Below, one piece after another: positions 16,696 through 25,239 of a DNA stretch of 64,000 nucleotides. The first letter of the stretch is position 1; each line of letters starts with the position of its first letter. Made by a program: the position numbers and the translations under genes. The stretch is taken from positions 1-64,000 of the forward strand of contig NZ_JAHRCY010000017.1 in the NCBI RefSeq assembly GCF_019083965.1, written 5' to 3'. Below the pieces are notes generated by a model, which worked only from the letters and a program-made list of their open reading frames with translations, was not told the DNA's origin and made no database searches. Source of the DNA: Catellatospora tritici. GTDB taxonomy: Bacteria > Actinomycetota > Actinomycetes > Mycobacteriales > Micromonosporaceae.

Positions 16696-18032
16696 GGCAG
16701 CTTGTCCCCGGCGGTGACGCGGTCGGCGCCGCGTACCACCACCTGCTCGCCCTCGCGCAGACCGTCGGTGATCTGCAGGGTGTCCATCCCGGACACTCCG
16801 ACGGTGACGCGGCGGCGTTCGGCGGTGCCGTCGGCGGTGCGGACCCACACCGTGTCGTGGCCGTCGGTGGTGAACACGGCCGAGGCGGGCACGGTGACCG
16901 CGTCGGCGGCCTCGCGCACCTGGAGCCTGGCCACGGCGCTCATGCCGGGTCGGGGCGTGGGTGCACCGGCGGGCAGCGCCCCGAGGGAAAGGTGCACCCG
17001 GTAGGCGACCGCGCCACGGCTGTTGGCCGTGGGCAGCACGTCGATCGCGGTCACCGTGGCCGGGTAGGCCACCCCGGGCGCCGCGTCCAGTTCCGCCTCG
17101 GCGGCGATACCGGTGGCGACCAGCAGGATGTCGGTCTCGTCGACCTCGGCGACCAGGCCCAGCTCGCTGGTGTCGACGACGGTGACGATCGCGGTCCCGG
17201 CCGACACCGGGGCGCCCACCGCGGGCACCCCGGCCACCCCGGCGGGCACGGTCGTGCCACCGGAACCGGCCGTGCCGGTGCCGCCGCTCAGGCCGCCGAG
17301 CAGGCTGGACAGGTCGGGTGCGGCCGCGGCGGTGGAGGTGCCGCCGAGCTGCACCACGCCGGGGATCGGCGCCCGCAGCGTCAGCGCGTCCACAGTGGCC
17401 CTGGCCAGGTCATACGCTTGCTGGGCCTGGAGTCTCTGGGCGGCGCTCAGCGCCTTCATGGCCGAGCCGAGCGAGGCCACGCCGCGCTGCACCGCCCCGG
17501 CGGCGTCGGCGACGGCGGCCGAGGCCTGCCGGTAGCCGCGCTCACCGGCAATGATCTGCGCCAGCAGTGCCTGGCGCGCCTGCTCGTCGGCGATCTGCGC
17601 GGCCGCCGTCCGGGCCTGGGTGAACGCCTCGGCGGCAGCCTTGTCCAGGTGCTTCTGGGCACCCCGCAGGTCGATCGAGGGGCTGCCGCCGCCGGAGCGC
17701 TTCGCCGCGTCGAGGGCCTGCTTGGCCTGGGCCAGCCGGGACTGGGCGGACGGGGAGGCGACGACGGCGAGCACCTGGCCCTTGGCCACCTGCTGACCGG
17801 GTGTTACGGCGAGCTTGGCGAGGGTACCTTCGGCGGGTGCGGTCAGGGTCGCGGCCGCGCGGGCGGTCACCGCGGCCGGAGCGTCGACGACCTCGGTGAC
17901 GGTGGCGCGGCTGACCGCGGCCAGGGTCACCTCGGGGGCGTCGTCGCAGGAGGCGGCGGACAGCGAGACGGTCAGCAGCACCGTGCCTAGCAGCAGGGTG
18001 GGCCGGGCGGATCGGTGCAGGAGGGGTCGCAC
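16692..18032 (-). CDS. periplasmic-adaptor (HlyD/MacA-like) subunit of ABC exporter
   Basis: A 446-aa protein with an N-terminal signal that could be a lipoprotein signal (LSAASC, Cys near residue 29; the lipobox is weak) or an anchor. Lipoyl/biotinyl half-motifs surround a coiled-coil hairpin (about residues 85-210, Ala/Gln/Lys-rich), followed by a beta-barrel domain (about 290-380) and a membrane-proximal domain ending in GLREGEQVVVRGADRV. It is first in the operon. A Gly/Thr/Ala-rich low-complexity stretch (about 235-275) interrupts the second lipoyl half. Confidence 0.88.
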
Positions 18033-18122
18033 CCGGGCGATGGTAGCCAGCGTCGGCTGCCGATGGCCATACTCAGGTGGCTCAGTTCACCGTCCGATGT
18101 GGCGGATTTGGGGAGGTAGAGG

Positions 18123-19229
18123 GTGGAGAAGCAGTTGCCGTCGCCGCGGCGGTCGGTGTTCGCGACCGGGTTCGTCGGCGGGCTCGGGCTGGTGTGCGCG
18201 GTGGTGCTGGCGCTGGCCGTACGCGAGGCGGCGTCGATTCTGCTGCTGATCCTGGTGGCGCTGTTCCTGGCGATCGGGCTGCACCCGGCGGTGTCGTGGC
18301 TGCAGCGGCGCGGACTCAACCGGGGTCTGGCCGTGACGGTGGTCGCGCTGGCGGTCACGCTGCTGGGCTGCAGTGGCATCGTCGCGTTGGTGCCGCCCCT
18401 GGTGAGCCAGTCCGACCACCTCGTCGACGCGATACCCACCTATCTGGACAAGATCGGCAAGGATCCGCAGCTGGCCGAGTTCCTGGCCCGCTACGACCTG
18501 GTGAACCGGCTGAAGTCGGCGGCCACGCCGGAGACGCTGGGGCAGGCGCTGTCGGGCGTGTTCGGCGGCGTGCTGCTGTTCTTCGGGCTGATCTTCAACA
18601 TCGTCACTGCGGCGGTGCTGACCATCTACTTCCTGGCCGCCTGGCAGCGGCTCAAGGAGGGCTTCTACCGGCTGTTCCCGGCGAACCGGCGCGAGCAGGC
18701 GCAGGCCGTGGGCGACGAGATCTTCGAGAAGTTCGGCGCGTACCTGCTGGGGTCGCTCGCGGTGGCGCTGCTGGCCGGGGTGTTCGCGTTCGCCTTCTTC
18801 CTCATCGCCGGGGTTCCGTACGCGTTCGCGTTGGCGTCGGTGGTGGCCGTGTGCGACCTGATTCCGCAGATCGGGGCGATGCTGGGCGCGATCGTCGGCG
18901 TCATCGCCGGGTTCGCCGTCTCCATTGAGGTCGGCGTCGCCTGCATCATCTTCTTCATCGTGTACCAGCAGGTGGAGAACTGGCTGATCGCCCCGCGCAT
19001 CATGAAGCGCTCGGTCGACATCTCCGACCTGGCGGTCATCCTGTCCGCGCTGGTCGGTGCGGTGCTGCTGGGCGCGGTCGGCGCGCTCATCGCGATCCCG
19101 GTGACCGCCGCGCTGCAGCTGATCCTGCGCCGCATCATCATTCCCAGCCTGGACCGGGCCGGGATCATCGACGCCCCGGCTGAGGAGGAAGCAAGCCGAC
19201 ACACCGAAGAACAACCCGATGCGGTATGA
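18123..19229 (+). CDS. AI-2E family transporter (TqsA/PerM-like)
   Basis: A 368-aa protein with about eight membrane segments and the family's long central region; conserved pieces include ALFLAIGLHPAVSWLQRRG, DLIPQIGAMLGAI and VYQQVENWLIAPRIM. Members export autoinducer-2 or act as Na+/H+ antiporters, so the substrate is open. GTG 18123 is preceded by GGGAGGTAGAGG. The next gene overlaps by 4 bp. Confidence 0.9.
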   Translation: MEKQLPSPRRSVFATGFVGGLGLVCAVVLALAVREAASILLLILVALFLAIGLHPAVSWLQRRGLNRGLAVTVVALAVTLLGCSGIVALVPPLVSQSDHLVDAIPTYLDKIGKDPQLAEFLARYDLVNRLKSAATPETLGQALSGVFGGVLLFFGLIFNIVTAAVLTIYFLAAWQRLKEGFYRLFPANRREQAQAVGDEIFEKFGAYLLGSLAVALLAGVFAFAFFLIAGVPYAFALASVVAVCDLIPQIGAMLGAIVGVIAGFAVSIEVGVACIIFFIVYQQVENWLIAPRIMKRSVDISDLAVILSALVGAVLLGAVGALIAIPVTAALQLILRRIIIPSLDRAGIIDAPAEEEASRHTEEQPDAV

Positions 19230-19783
19230 CTGTCGCCATGACGAACGGCTTCCCCGCCCCCGCGCCGTCCACTGCCGACACCGACGCGGTCGCCAAGCTC
19301 GGTGAGTCGGCCCGTGGCTGGCACGGCCTGCAGCTCGGTGTGCTCGGCTTCATCGGGTTCTGTGGCGTGCTGCGCATGGGCGAGGACAGCCCCGGCCCCG
19401 AGTGGCTGTCCTGGATGGCCGGACTGATGACGGTGGGTTCGTTCGGCACCGCGCTGTGGTCGATCCTCAAGGTCGGCAAGGTCGCCTGGCCGACCGGCGA
19501 GGCCCCGGCCGAGCCGGTGTCGCTGGGCGCCCAGCTGCGTACGGGCATCCGCGCCACCATCGCGTCGGTGGCGATGATGGCGGTGGCCGGGTTGACCGCG
19601 TGGTGGCCCGCGCCCCCGGCGCCGTCGGTGGAGCTGGAGTTCGGCAACGGCGCCACCGCGTGCGGCGTGGTCACCGACGGGGCCCCGCCGCGCACGCTGT
19701 GGCTGAGCACCAGCGGCGGCGTCACCCTGCCGGTGCCCGTCGACGCGATCGTCACCATGCGCCCGGTGTCGAGCTGCGCCTAG
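19226..19783 (+). CDS. small membrane protein of unknown function
   Basis: A 185-aa protein with three likely hydrophobic segments (near residues 34-51, 62-82 and 110-129) and a short soluble tail with two Cys. Not recognised. ATG 19226 overlaps the AI-2E stop (ATGA); ATG 19238 is an alternative that would leave an 8-bp gap. It is probably co-translated with the transporter. Confidence 0.65.
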   Translation: MTVAMTNGFPAPAPSTADTDAVAKLGESARGWHGLQLGVLGFIGFCGVLRMGEDSPGPEWLSWMAGLMTVGSFGTALWSILKVGKVAWPTGEAPAEPVSLGAQLRTGIRATIASVAMMAVAGLTAWWPAPPAPSVELEFGNGATACGVVTDGAPPRTLWLSTSGGVTLPVPVDAIVTMRPVSSCA

Positions 19784-19863
19784 CGCGGCCACCGGGCAAC
19801 GGTCGGCGAAGACGAGAACGTATCTCGTGCCGGTGATGCCGAATCCGGGTCGCCGGCGGTCGG

Positions 19864-21030
19864 TCAGCGCGCCCGCTGGGTCACCTTTCCCTGGTCGATG
19901 GTGTAGACGGTGGTCGCGGTCGTCATAATGATCTTTTGGACCTTCCCGTCATCCGGTACCTGCGCGAGGTACACGCCGTCGCCGACCTGTGCGCGCACCG
20001 TCGTCCCATCGGAGCTGACGATCTCCACCGACTCCGTACCGGCCGGGGCGACACCCGCCGTCCACATACCGGCACCGTCGCGGTCGTTGGCGCTCAGGGT
20101 CACGCCGAGCGCGACGGTGCCGGCCGAGACCGTCGACAGGGCCGGTCCGAAGTACGACAGGCCGTGGTCCGGGTCGTCCGCAATGTTGGTCCAGGAGCAG
20201 ACGGCGAAGGCCTTCGAGGTCCGGTAGACCTTCAGCACCCAGGTGTCCTCGTGCCGCACGGTCAGGCCCAGCGTGGCCCCGGCCAGCCCTTTGTGGTTGT
20301 CCAGCGTCCGCCGGCAGTACTGCGCGAACTCCTCCTCCTGGTATGTCGCGGTCGTCGCCAGCGGGTCTCGGGCCAGGTCCAGCCCGCCGTCTCGCACCGT
20401 CAGTTTCGCGTCGGCCAGGGCGTCGCGCGGCCCCCACAGGACGGCCATGCCGTCTCGCCGGGCCAGCTGCACCTCACCGCGCGTGGCGGTGACCGTCACC
20501 GCGTCGGTGGGGTCGCGCAGCTGCGCGACGATCGCCACCGTGCCGTCCGGCAGCCGGTCCCGGTACGCCACCAGCGGCTGCTGCGGTTTCACCACGGTGG
20601 TCGGCCCATACGAGATCCGCCCGGAGATCGCTCCGTCGGCGGTGCGCGCACAGTCGAAGATCATGGCGCGCAGCGGCCCGGGAGCGCTGGTGTAGAGGCG
20701 GAACCGGGCGTCACCGCGGCGCATCTCGATGAGCGGCGTCCCGAGCGTGGTCGGCAGTTGGGCCGCCCGCAGCGTCTTGGCGGCCTCGGCGGTGTAGCTC
20801 GCCTGGCAGCCGCGATCGAGTGCCGCGACGTCGAGGGACTCCGTGTGCCGGTCGATCCCGTACACCGTCGCACCGGCCAGGCCGAGCAGGGCGGCCGCCG
20901 CCATCGCGATCCGGGCCCGGTGCCGGCGCTGCCGTCCGCGCCGTTCCACCTGGGCGAGGTCGACGCGGAGCGAGCCGTCGCCGAACCTCGTCGCGATCAG
21001 GCTGGTCAGCTCGTCGTCGGTCATCGTCAT
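19864..21030 (-). CDS. membrane protein, probable partner or anti-sigma of the SigE-type factor
   Basis: A 388-aa protein: a cytoplasmic N-terminus (~38 residues, MTMTDDELTSLIATRFGD, then Arg-rich), one membrane helix near residues 42-58 (IAMAAAALLGLAGATVYGI), and a ~320-residue extracytoplasmic domain. ATG 21030 overlaps the sigma-gene stop by 4 bp. This layout (short cytoplasmic segment, one helix, sensor domain, coupled to an ECF gene) is that of a transmembrane anti-sigma factor, but the N-terminus lacks a ZAS zinc motif, so the role is inferred from context. Confidence 0.7.
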   Translation of the reverse strand: MTMTDDELTSLIATRFGDGSLRVDLAQVERRGRQRRHRARIAMAAAALLGLAGATVYGIDRHTESLDVAALDRGCQASYTAEAAKTLRAAQLPTTLGTPLIEMRRGDARFRLYTSAPGPLRAMIFDCARTADGAISGRISYGPTTVVKPQQPLVAYRDRLPDGTVAIVAQLRDPTDAVTVTATRGEVQLARRDGMAVLWGPRDALADAKLTVRDGGLDLARDPLATTATYQEEEFAQYCRRTLDNHKGLAGATLGLTVRHEDTWVLKVYRTSKAFAVCSWTNIADDPDHGLSYFGPALSTVSAGTVALGVTLSANDRDGAGMWTAGVAPAGTESVEIVSSDGTTVRAQVGDGVYLAQVPDDGKVQKIIMTTATTVYTIDQGKVTQRAR

Positions 21031-21521
21031 CGTCGGGCCTCCATCCGGTACGTCGCCTGGTCGCCGAGCGCGCCGCGTAGCGCCGCCAGGGCGCGGTGCA
21101 GATGGACGTGCACCGTCGCGGAGGTGATCCCGAGCAGCTGCCCGGCCTCCTCGGCGCTCATGTCCGCGAGGATGCGCAGCGCCACGACCTCCCGCTGCCG
21201 CCGAGACAGCGTCCTGACGGCCGCGACCAGCGCATCGTCGGGTGCCTCCGCGGTCGAGGTCATGATCATGGGGTCGGGTCCGTCGGCGGTGAGGAACTCG
21301 CCCCTGCGGCGTCGCCACCAGGACCGGGACACGTTGAGTGCGGTCCGGATGACCCAGGCGGTCGGGTTGCCGTGGTCGCGCACGGATCCCCAGTGCTGGT
21401 ACGCGCGCGCGAACGCCTCGGCGACCGCGTCCTCGGCGGTGGCTCGATTGCCGACGGCCATGAGCACCGCGCGGTACGCGACGTCGCGGCGTGCGCTGAA
21501 GAAGTCGGCGAAGGTGTTCAC
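21027..21521 (-). CDS. ECF sigma factor, SigE family
   Basis: A 164-aa sigma factor of the compact SigE-type actinobacterial group. Region 2: FADFFSARRDVAYRAVLMAV through AEDAVAEAFARAYQHW and NPTAWVIRTALN. Region 4: LSRRQREVVALRILADMS then AEEAGQLLGITSATVHVHLH. It is coupled by a 4-bp overlap to the downstream membrane protein, which probably controls it. GTG 21521 is the first sensible start. Confidence 0.9.
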   Translation of the reverse strand: MNTFADFFSARRDVAYRAVLMAVGNRATAEDAVAEAFARAYQHWGSVRDHGNPTAWVIRTALNVSRSWWRRRRGEFLTADGPDPMIMTSTAEAPDDALVAAVRTLSRRQREVVALRILADMSAEEAGQLLGITSATVHVHLHRALAALRGALGDQATYRMEARR

Positions 21522-21642
21522 GGCGTCTTTCGATCTGGTGGGTTCGGCCTGGTCGGCGCTCGGAATACGCCGTAGGGACCTGCCACCTTTACGGAGCCGG
21601 ATAACGACCCGATAACGGCTGACTCCGCAACCGGTCGCCGAC

Positions 21643-21660
21643 GCCCGGCCGCGTCCGGGC
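21643..21660 (-). terminator. short GC hairpin after the Hsp70-like gene
   Basis: GCCCGG (21643-21648) and CCGGGC (21655-21660) form a compact 6-bp hairpin 11 bp beyond the stop of the minus-strand Hsp70-like gene. Confidence 0.35.
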
Positions 21661-21671
21661 CGCCGGGAAGA

Positions 21672-23732
21672 TCACACCTGCCAGACGTCCACGCAGCTGG
21701 TGTCGGCGGCGCTCCACTGCGCCAGCAGGTGGTGGCCGTCGGCGCTGAACGCGGTACGGGCCGACTTGACCGAACCAAGGTCGGTGCGGAACACCTCCTC
21801 GGCGCTGCCGGTCTCGTGCAGCCACACCGCCAGGCCCGCCGCGCTGCGGGCCGTGCCCGCCCGCAGCCGCCCGTCCGGGCTGTCGCACTCGGAGGCGAAC
21901 CCGTCGGTCGTGCTGTGGTCGGTGTATCCGGCGTACCGTCGGTTCAGGTCCTCGCCGACCATCTCCTCGATGACCGTGCCGGTGAACAGGTCCCACATCG
22001 TCGCCACGTCCCGCACGTACCGCCCGACGTGCACCTTCCGGTCGGCCTCGGCGATCAGCCGCCACTGGCCCTCGTGCACCAGCACCTTCACCGGCCGGTT
22101 GTTGGCCGCGGCCCGGAACTGGTTGGTGAGCTGCCCGGACATCACATCCCAGACCGAGAACCGGCCCTGCGGATCCCACGACACCAGGGCCAGCCGGTCG
22201 TCGGGGCCGACGAACACCTTGCCGCGGCTGTCCGACGACATGCCCATCGGTCGTACCTCCCGCACGACCGCCCCGGACGAGATGGCCCGCATCCGCACGT
22301 ACACGCCGGAGCGCTCGCACTCCACCAGCAGCTCGTGGTCCGGGGTGAGCAGCCAGTCACCGGCCACCCGCATCTGGTGCCGCTTGGCGGCCCGGTCCCC
22401 GGCGATCACCTTCACGGTGCGGGTCATCGCCGCGATCGCGTCGGAGGTCAGCAGCGCACCCGGGGCGATCCGCTGCTCCACCAGGATGCCCTCGCGGGCG
22501 GCGGTCAGGTCGTAGACCCGGTCGTCGGCGGCGCGGACCTGGGCCAGTGCCGTGCCCGGCCCGTACTGCTGGCCCTGCCCGACCAGCCATCGCACGAGCC
22601 GGGCCCGTCCCTCCGGCACCTCCCAGGTCAGCGGCTCCATCCGCCACGTCGCCGCGTTCGCCGCGATGCGGCGCGAGCCGACCCGCCCGGCCCAGCGGGC
22701 CGCACCCCGGATCACGGCCAGCTCCGGGTCGGTCGGCTGCCACAGTGGCCGCTGCAGGTCGCCGCGCAGCGCCGCCCGCGCCACGGGCAGCCGGGACGCT
22801 CCGCCGACCAGCAGCACGCCGGTGACGTCGTTGAGGGTGAACCCGGCGCGGGCCACCACGGCGCGGCAGCTCGCGATCAGCCACCGCAGCGCCGGTTCGG
22901 CCAGCCGCTCCAGCCCGGCCCGGCTCATCCGGTACGTCGGGGCGTGCGGGGAGATCCGGTCGGTGACCTCGTCGGTCTCGGACAGGCGGTGCTTGACCGA
23001 GCGGACGAAATCGGCCGCCGCGAACCGGGCCAGCAGGCCGGTTTCCCCGCCCGCGTGCAGCGCGGGCGCCAGCCACTCGTGCAGCGCGGCCCGCAGGTCG
23101 TTGACCAGCAGCAGGTCGAAGTCCTGCCCGCCACCGGAGGTCTCCTGGCCCAGCACCACCGGGTGCTCGCCGTCGACCCGGGTCAGCGCCACCGACCAGG
23201 ACGCGCCCAGGTCGCACACGAGCAGCAGCGCCCCGTCCGGGAAATCGCCGTGCGTGTGGGGGTCGACCACCGCCGACACGGCGTCGCCGACCAGCTCCGC
23301 GTCGGGGAAGCCCGCGTCGGCGGCCAGTGCGAGCAGCTGCTGGCGGCGTGGGTCCTGCGGCCCGTACGCGGACGGGACGGTCAGGGCCAGTCGCTCGATC
23401 GGCTGCCCGGTCCGCTGCTCGGCCTCGGCCCGCAGCACCTTCAGGTACGCCGCCAGCACGTCGGTCGCGGACACGGTGCGGTCGCCCAGGTGGATCGGCT
23501 CGCCGGTGTCCAGGGCCTGGCGCGGCCCGGCCGCGAACCAGCGTGGCAGCAGCTCGCGCCGCTGCACCGCGGCCGTGCCGACGACCAGGCTGTCGCCGTC
23601 CAGGCACACCGCCGACGGCCAGCGCATCGCGCCGGAGATCGGGCACGGGACCGGATGGAGCTGGGTGCCGGTGACGACGGCAGCCGACGTCTGATACGCG
23701 CCGAAGTCGACCACCAGGATGGGCTGGGTCAT
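21672..23732 (-). CDS. Hsp70-like ATPase fused to a C-terminal beta-propeller-like region
   Basis: A 686-aa protein. Residues 1-375 or so are an actin-fold ATPase: phosphate-1 VVDFGAYQTSAAVV, phosphate-2 LLVCDLGASWSVALTRV and adenosine motif GVLLVGGASRLPVARA. Instead of an Hsp70 substrate-binding domain, the C-terminal ~260 residues contain repeated short strands ending in W/F-D-x-x-(S/T)G (VSWDPQGRFSVWDVMSGQL; ATMWDLFTGTV; TAFSADGHHLLAQWS), which look like WD/propeller blades. Start ATG 23732 has AGGGAG 7 nt upstream; the open frame continues into the divergent gene. Function unknown; probably cytosolic, with the propeller binding a partner. Confidence 0.8.
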   Translation of the reverse strand: MTQPILVVDFGAYQTSAAVVTGTQLHPVPCPISGAMRWPSAVCLDGDSLVVGTAAVQRRELLPRWFAAGPRQALDTGEPIHLGDRTVSATDVLAAYLKVLRAEAEQRTGQPIERLALTVPSAYGPQDPRRQQLLALAADAGFPDAELVGDAVSAVVDPHTHGDFPDGALLLVCDLGASWSVALTRVDGEHPVVLGQETSGGGQDFDLLLVNDLRAALHEWLAPALHAGGETGLLARFAAADFVRSVKHRLSETDEVTDRISPHAPTYRMSRAGLERLAEPALRWLIASCRAVVARAGFTLNDVTGVLLVGGASRLPVARAALRGDLQRPLWQPTDPELAVIRGAARWAGRVGSRRIAANAATWRMEPLTWEVPEGRARLVRWLVGQGQQYGPGTALAQVRAADDRVYDLTAAREGILVEQRIAPGALLTSDAIAAMTRTVKVIAGDRAAKRHQMRVAGDWLLTPDHELLVECERSGVYVRMRAISSGAVVREVRPMGMSSDSRGKVFVGPDDRLALVSWDPQGRFSVWDVMSGQLTNQFRAAANNRPVKVLVHEGQWRLIAEADRKVHVGRYVRDVATMWDLFTGTVIEEMVGEDLNRRYAGYTDHSTTDGFASECDSPDGRLRAGTARSAAGLAVWLHETGSAEEVFRTDLGSVKSARTAFSADGHHLLAQWSAADTSCVDVWQV

Positions 23733-23954
23733 CGTGGACTCCCTGCTCGTGCTGCACCGAGGGTTGACACCGTCGTCAGCCGCGCGCTGATGGTCGCCGA
23801 TGTTAGCCAGCGGCTGTTGCCGGGCGGTTAACCTTTCGGGCATCGGGGTTAAGAATTCGGGGGAGCTCAGGGCGGACCCCGGGTGCGCGGTTCGGGGTGC
23901 CGATCGGGATGCTTCCCGATGGTTCGCCGACCAGCGCTGCGGCAGGTTTATGGC

Positions 23955-24548
23955 ATGACCGACCAATCGCGACTGACTCGCACCGCACTCGTCGGGGCGC
24001 CGCTGCTGTGGCTCGCCGGGTGGCTCATCATGCGCTGGCGGGGCCACCTCGGGCCTGGTGCCGCCTGGACCGCGGCCCACTCGGTCTGGGTCGTCGCGTT
24101 CGCGCTGTTCGCCGTGGCGGCGGTGCACCTCTACCGCAGGCTGGACGGCTCGGCGCGGGTGCTCGGCGTCGTCACCGCCGCGATGAGCCTGTTCGGCGCG
24201 GTCGCCATGATCGGGCAGATGGGCATCGACCTGTGGTCGGGCTTCGGCGCGGCGGACAAGGCCGCGATGGGCGAGCGTGCCGACCAGGCGATGGCGCTGC
24301 CCGGGGTGGACCTGGTGCTGTACCAGTTGGCTCCGGCGCTGCTGTACTTCGGCCTGTTGCTGCAGTTGGTCCTGCTGGCGGCGAACCGCCGCGCCGGGTG
24401 GACGGCTCCCGCGCTGGTCGCGCTCGGCATCGTGCTGGTGCTGGTCGGGCGGGGCGTCGACGGGGTACGGCTGCTGGAAGGGCTCGGGTCGGTGGCCATC
24501 TGGGGTGCGCTGGCGCCGCTGGCCCGCCAGGCGCGGCACCAGGTCTGA
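23955..24548 (+). CDS. multi-pass membrane protein of unknown function
   Basis: A 197-aa protein with about six hydrophobic segments (near residues 12-28, 43-62, 72-92, 120-143, 150-168 and 175-190). No family recognised. ATG 23955 begins MTDQSRLTRTALVG. It diverges from the Hsp70-like gene across 222 bp in which I see no clear element. Confidence 0.65.
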   Translation: MTDQSRLTRTALVGAPLLWLAGWLIMRWRGHLGPGAAWTAAHSVWVVAFALFAVAAVHLYRRLDGSARVLGVVTAAMSLFGAVAMIGQMGIDLWSGFGAADKAAMGERADQAMALPGVDLVLYQLAPALLYFGLLLQLVLLAANRRAGWTAPALVALGIVLVLVGRGVDGVRLLEGLGSVAIWGALAPLARQARHQV

Positions 24549-24562
24549 GGGCGTACGTCACC

Positions 24563-24600
24563 GACGGGTACTGCCGGCAGCCGGTCCGGCAGTGCCCGTC
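24563..24600. terminator. bidirectional terminator
   Basis: GACGGGTACTGCCGG (24563-24577) pairs with CCGGCAGTGCCCGTC (24586-24600) over 15 bp with a single G-T wobble; it lies between convergent stops at 24548 and 24605. Confidence 0.75.
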
Positions 24601-24604
24601 GGGC

Positions 24605-25105
24605 TCAGCCGTTGACGCTGCTCGAGGACAGGATGTCGTTGACGGTGTCGGAGATCGATTTGGCCACGTCGGGCAGGAAGATCGAGACCACGGCGATGAC
24701 CAGGACGAGGAACAACAGCAGGCCGAGGCAGCCGCCACAACCGCTGCTGGCACTGGACTTGCGGCCCAGCAGCGGCACGTAGCCGTCGGTCTGGTCGTAG
24801 CGAACGTCGACCTGGTCGCCCTGCCGGAAGTGGCCGTCCAGCCGGACGGTGCGCGGCTCGCCCCAGTGCGTCGTGTATGTGGCCTCGGCGTGGTGGTTCG
24901 TGGTGGTGTGCATGCCGCCGTTGGCGTTGTGGCTGGTATGGGTGGTGGTCCAGGTCTTGGTGATGGTGCCCTGGGCGGACCAGCCGCTGGATTTGATACG
25001 GCGGCGCCGGAAGAACTGATAAACCAGATAGAAGAACATGCCCACGCAGATCAGGGCGATGACAAGGCCGATTACTCCGCCCATGCCCGCGACATCGAAG
25101 TCCAT
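24605..25105 (-). CDS. DUF3592-like membrane protein
   Basis: A 166-aa protein: an N-terminal membrane helix (residues 8-30), a soluble beta-rich middle with TTTHTSHNANGGMHTTTNHH and FRQGDQVDVRYDQTDG (the pattern of DUF3592 proteins, where a flux of parameters is passed as V.YDP), a short Cys-rich turn (SSGCGGC), and a second helix near 128-150. ATG 25105 is the family-like start. Role unknown. Confidence 0.7.
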   Translation of the reverse strand: MDFDVAGMGGVIGLVIALICVGMFFYLVYQFFRRRRIKSSGWSAQGTITKTWTTTHTSHNANGGMHTTTNHHAEATYTTHWGEPRTVRLDGHFRQGDQVDVRYDQTDGYVPLLGRKSSASSGCGGCLGLLLFLVLVIAVVSIFLPDVAKSISDTVNDILSSSSVNG

Positions 25106-25188
25106 CACGCGAGTGTAGGGAGCGGTGGCACAGTCCGGTGAGTCGGAAATCATTCCGTTCACGACACGGATTGTGTCCGGTGAAGATG

Positions 25189-25225
25189 GAGCTGCCCGGG
25201 AACGTGGAACGTTCCCGGGCAACTC
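25189..25225 (-). terminator. strong hairpin after the LamG protein gene
   Basis: A 17-bp stem with one mismatch (25189-25205 with 25209-25225, loop GGA) built on CTGCCCGGGAACG lies 15 bp after the stop of the giant minus-strand gene and before the next minus-strand gene. Confidence 0.65.
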
Positions 25226-25239
25226 CGCGAGCGCACTCG

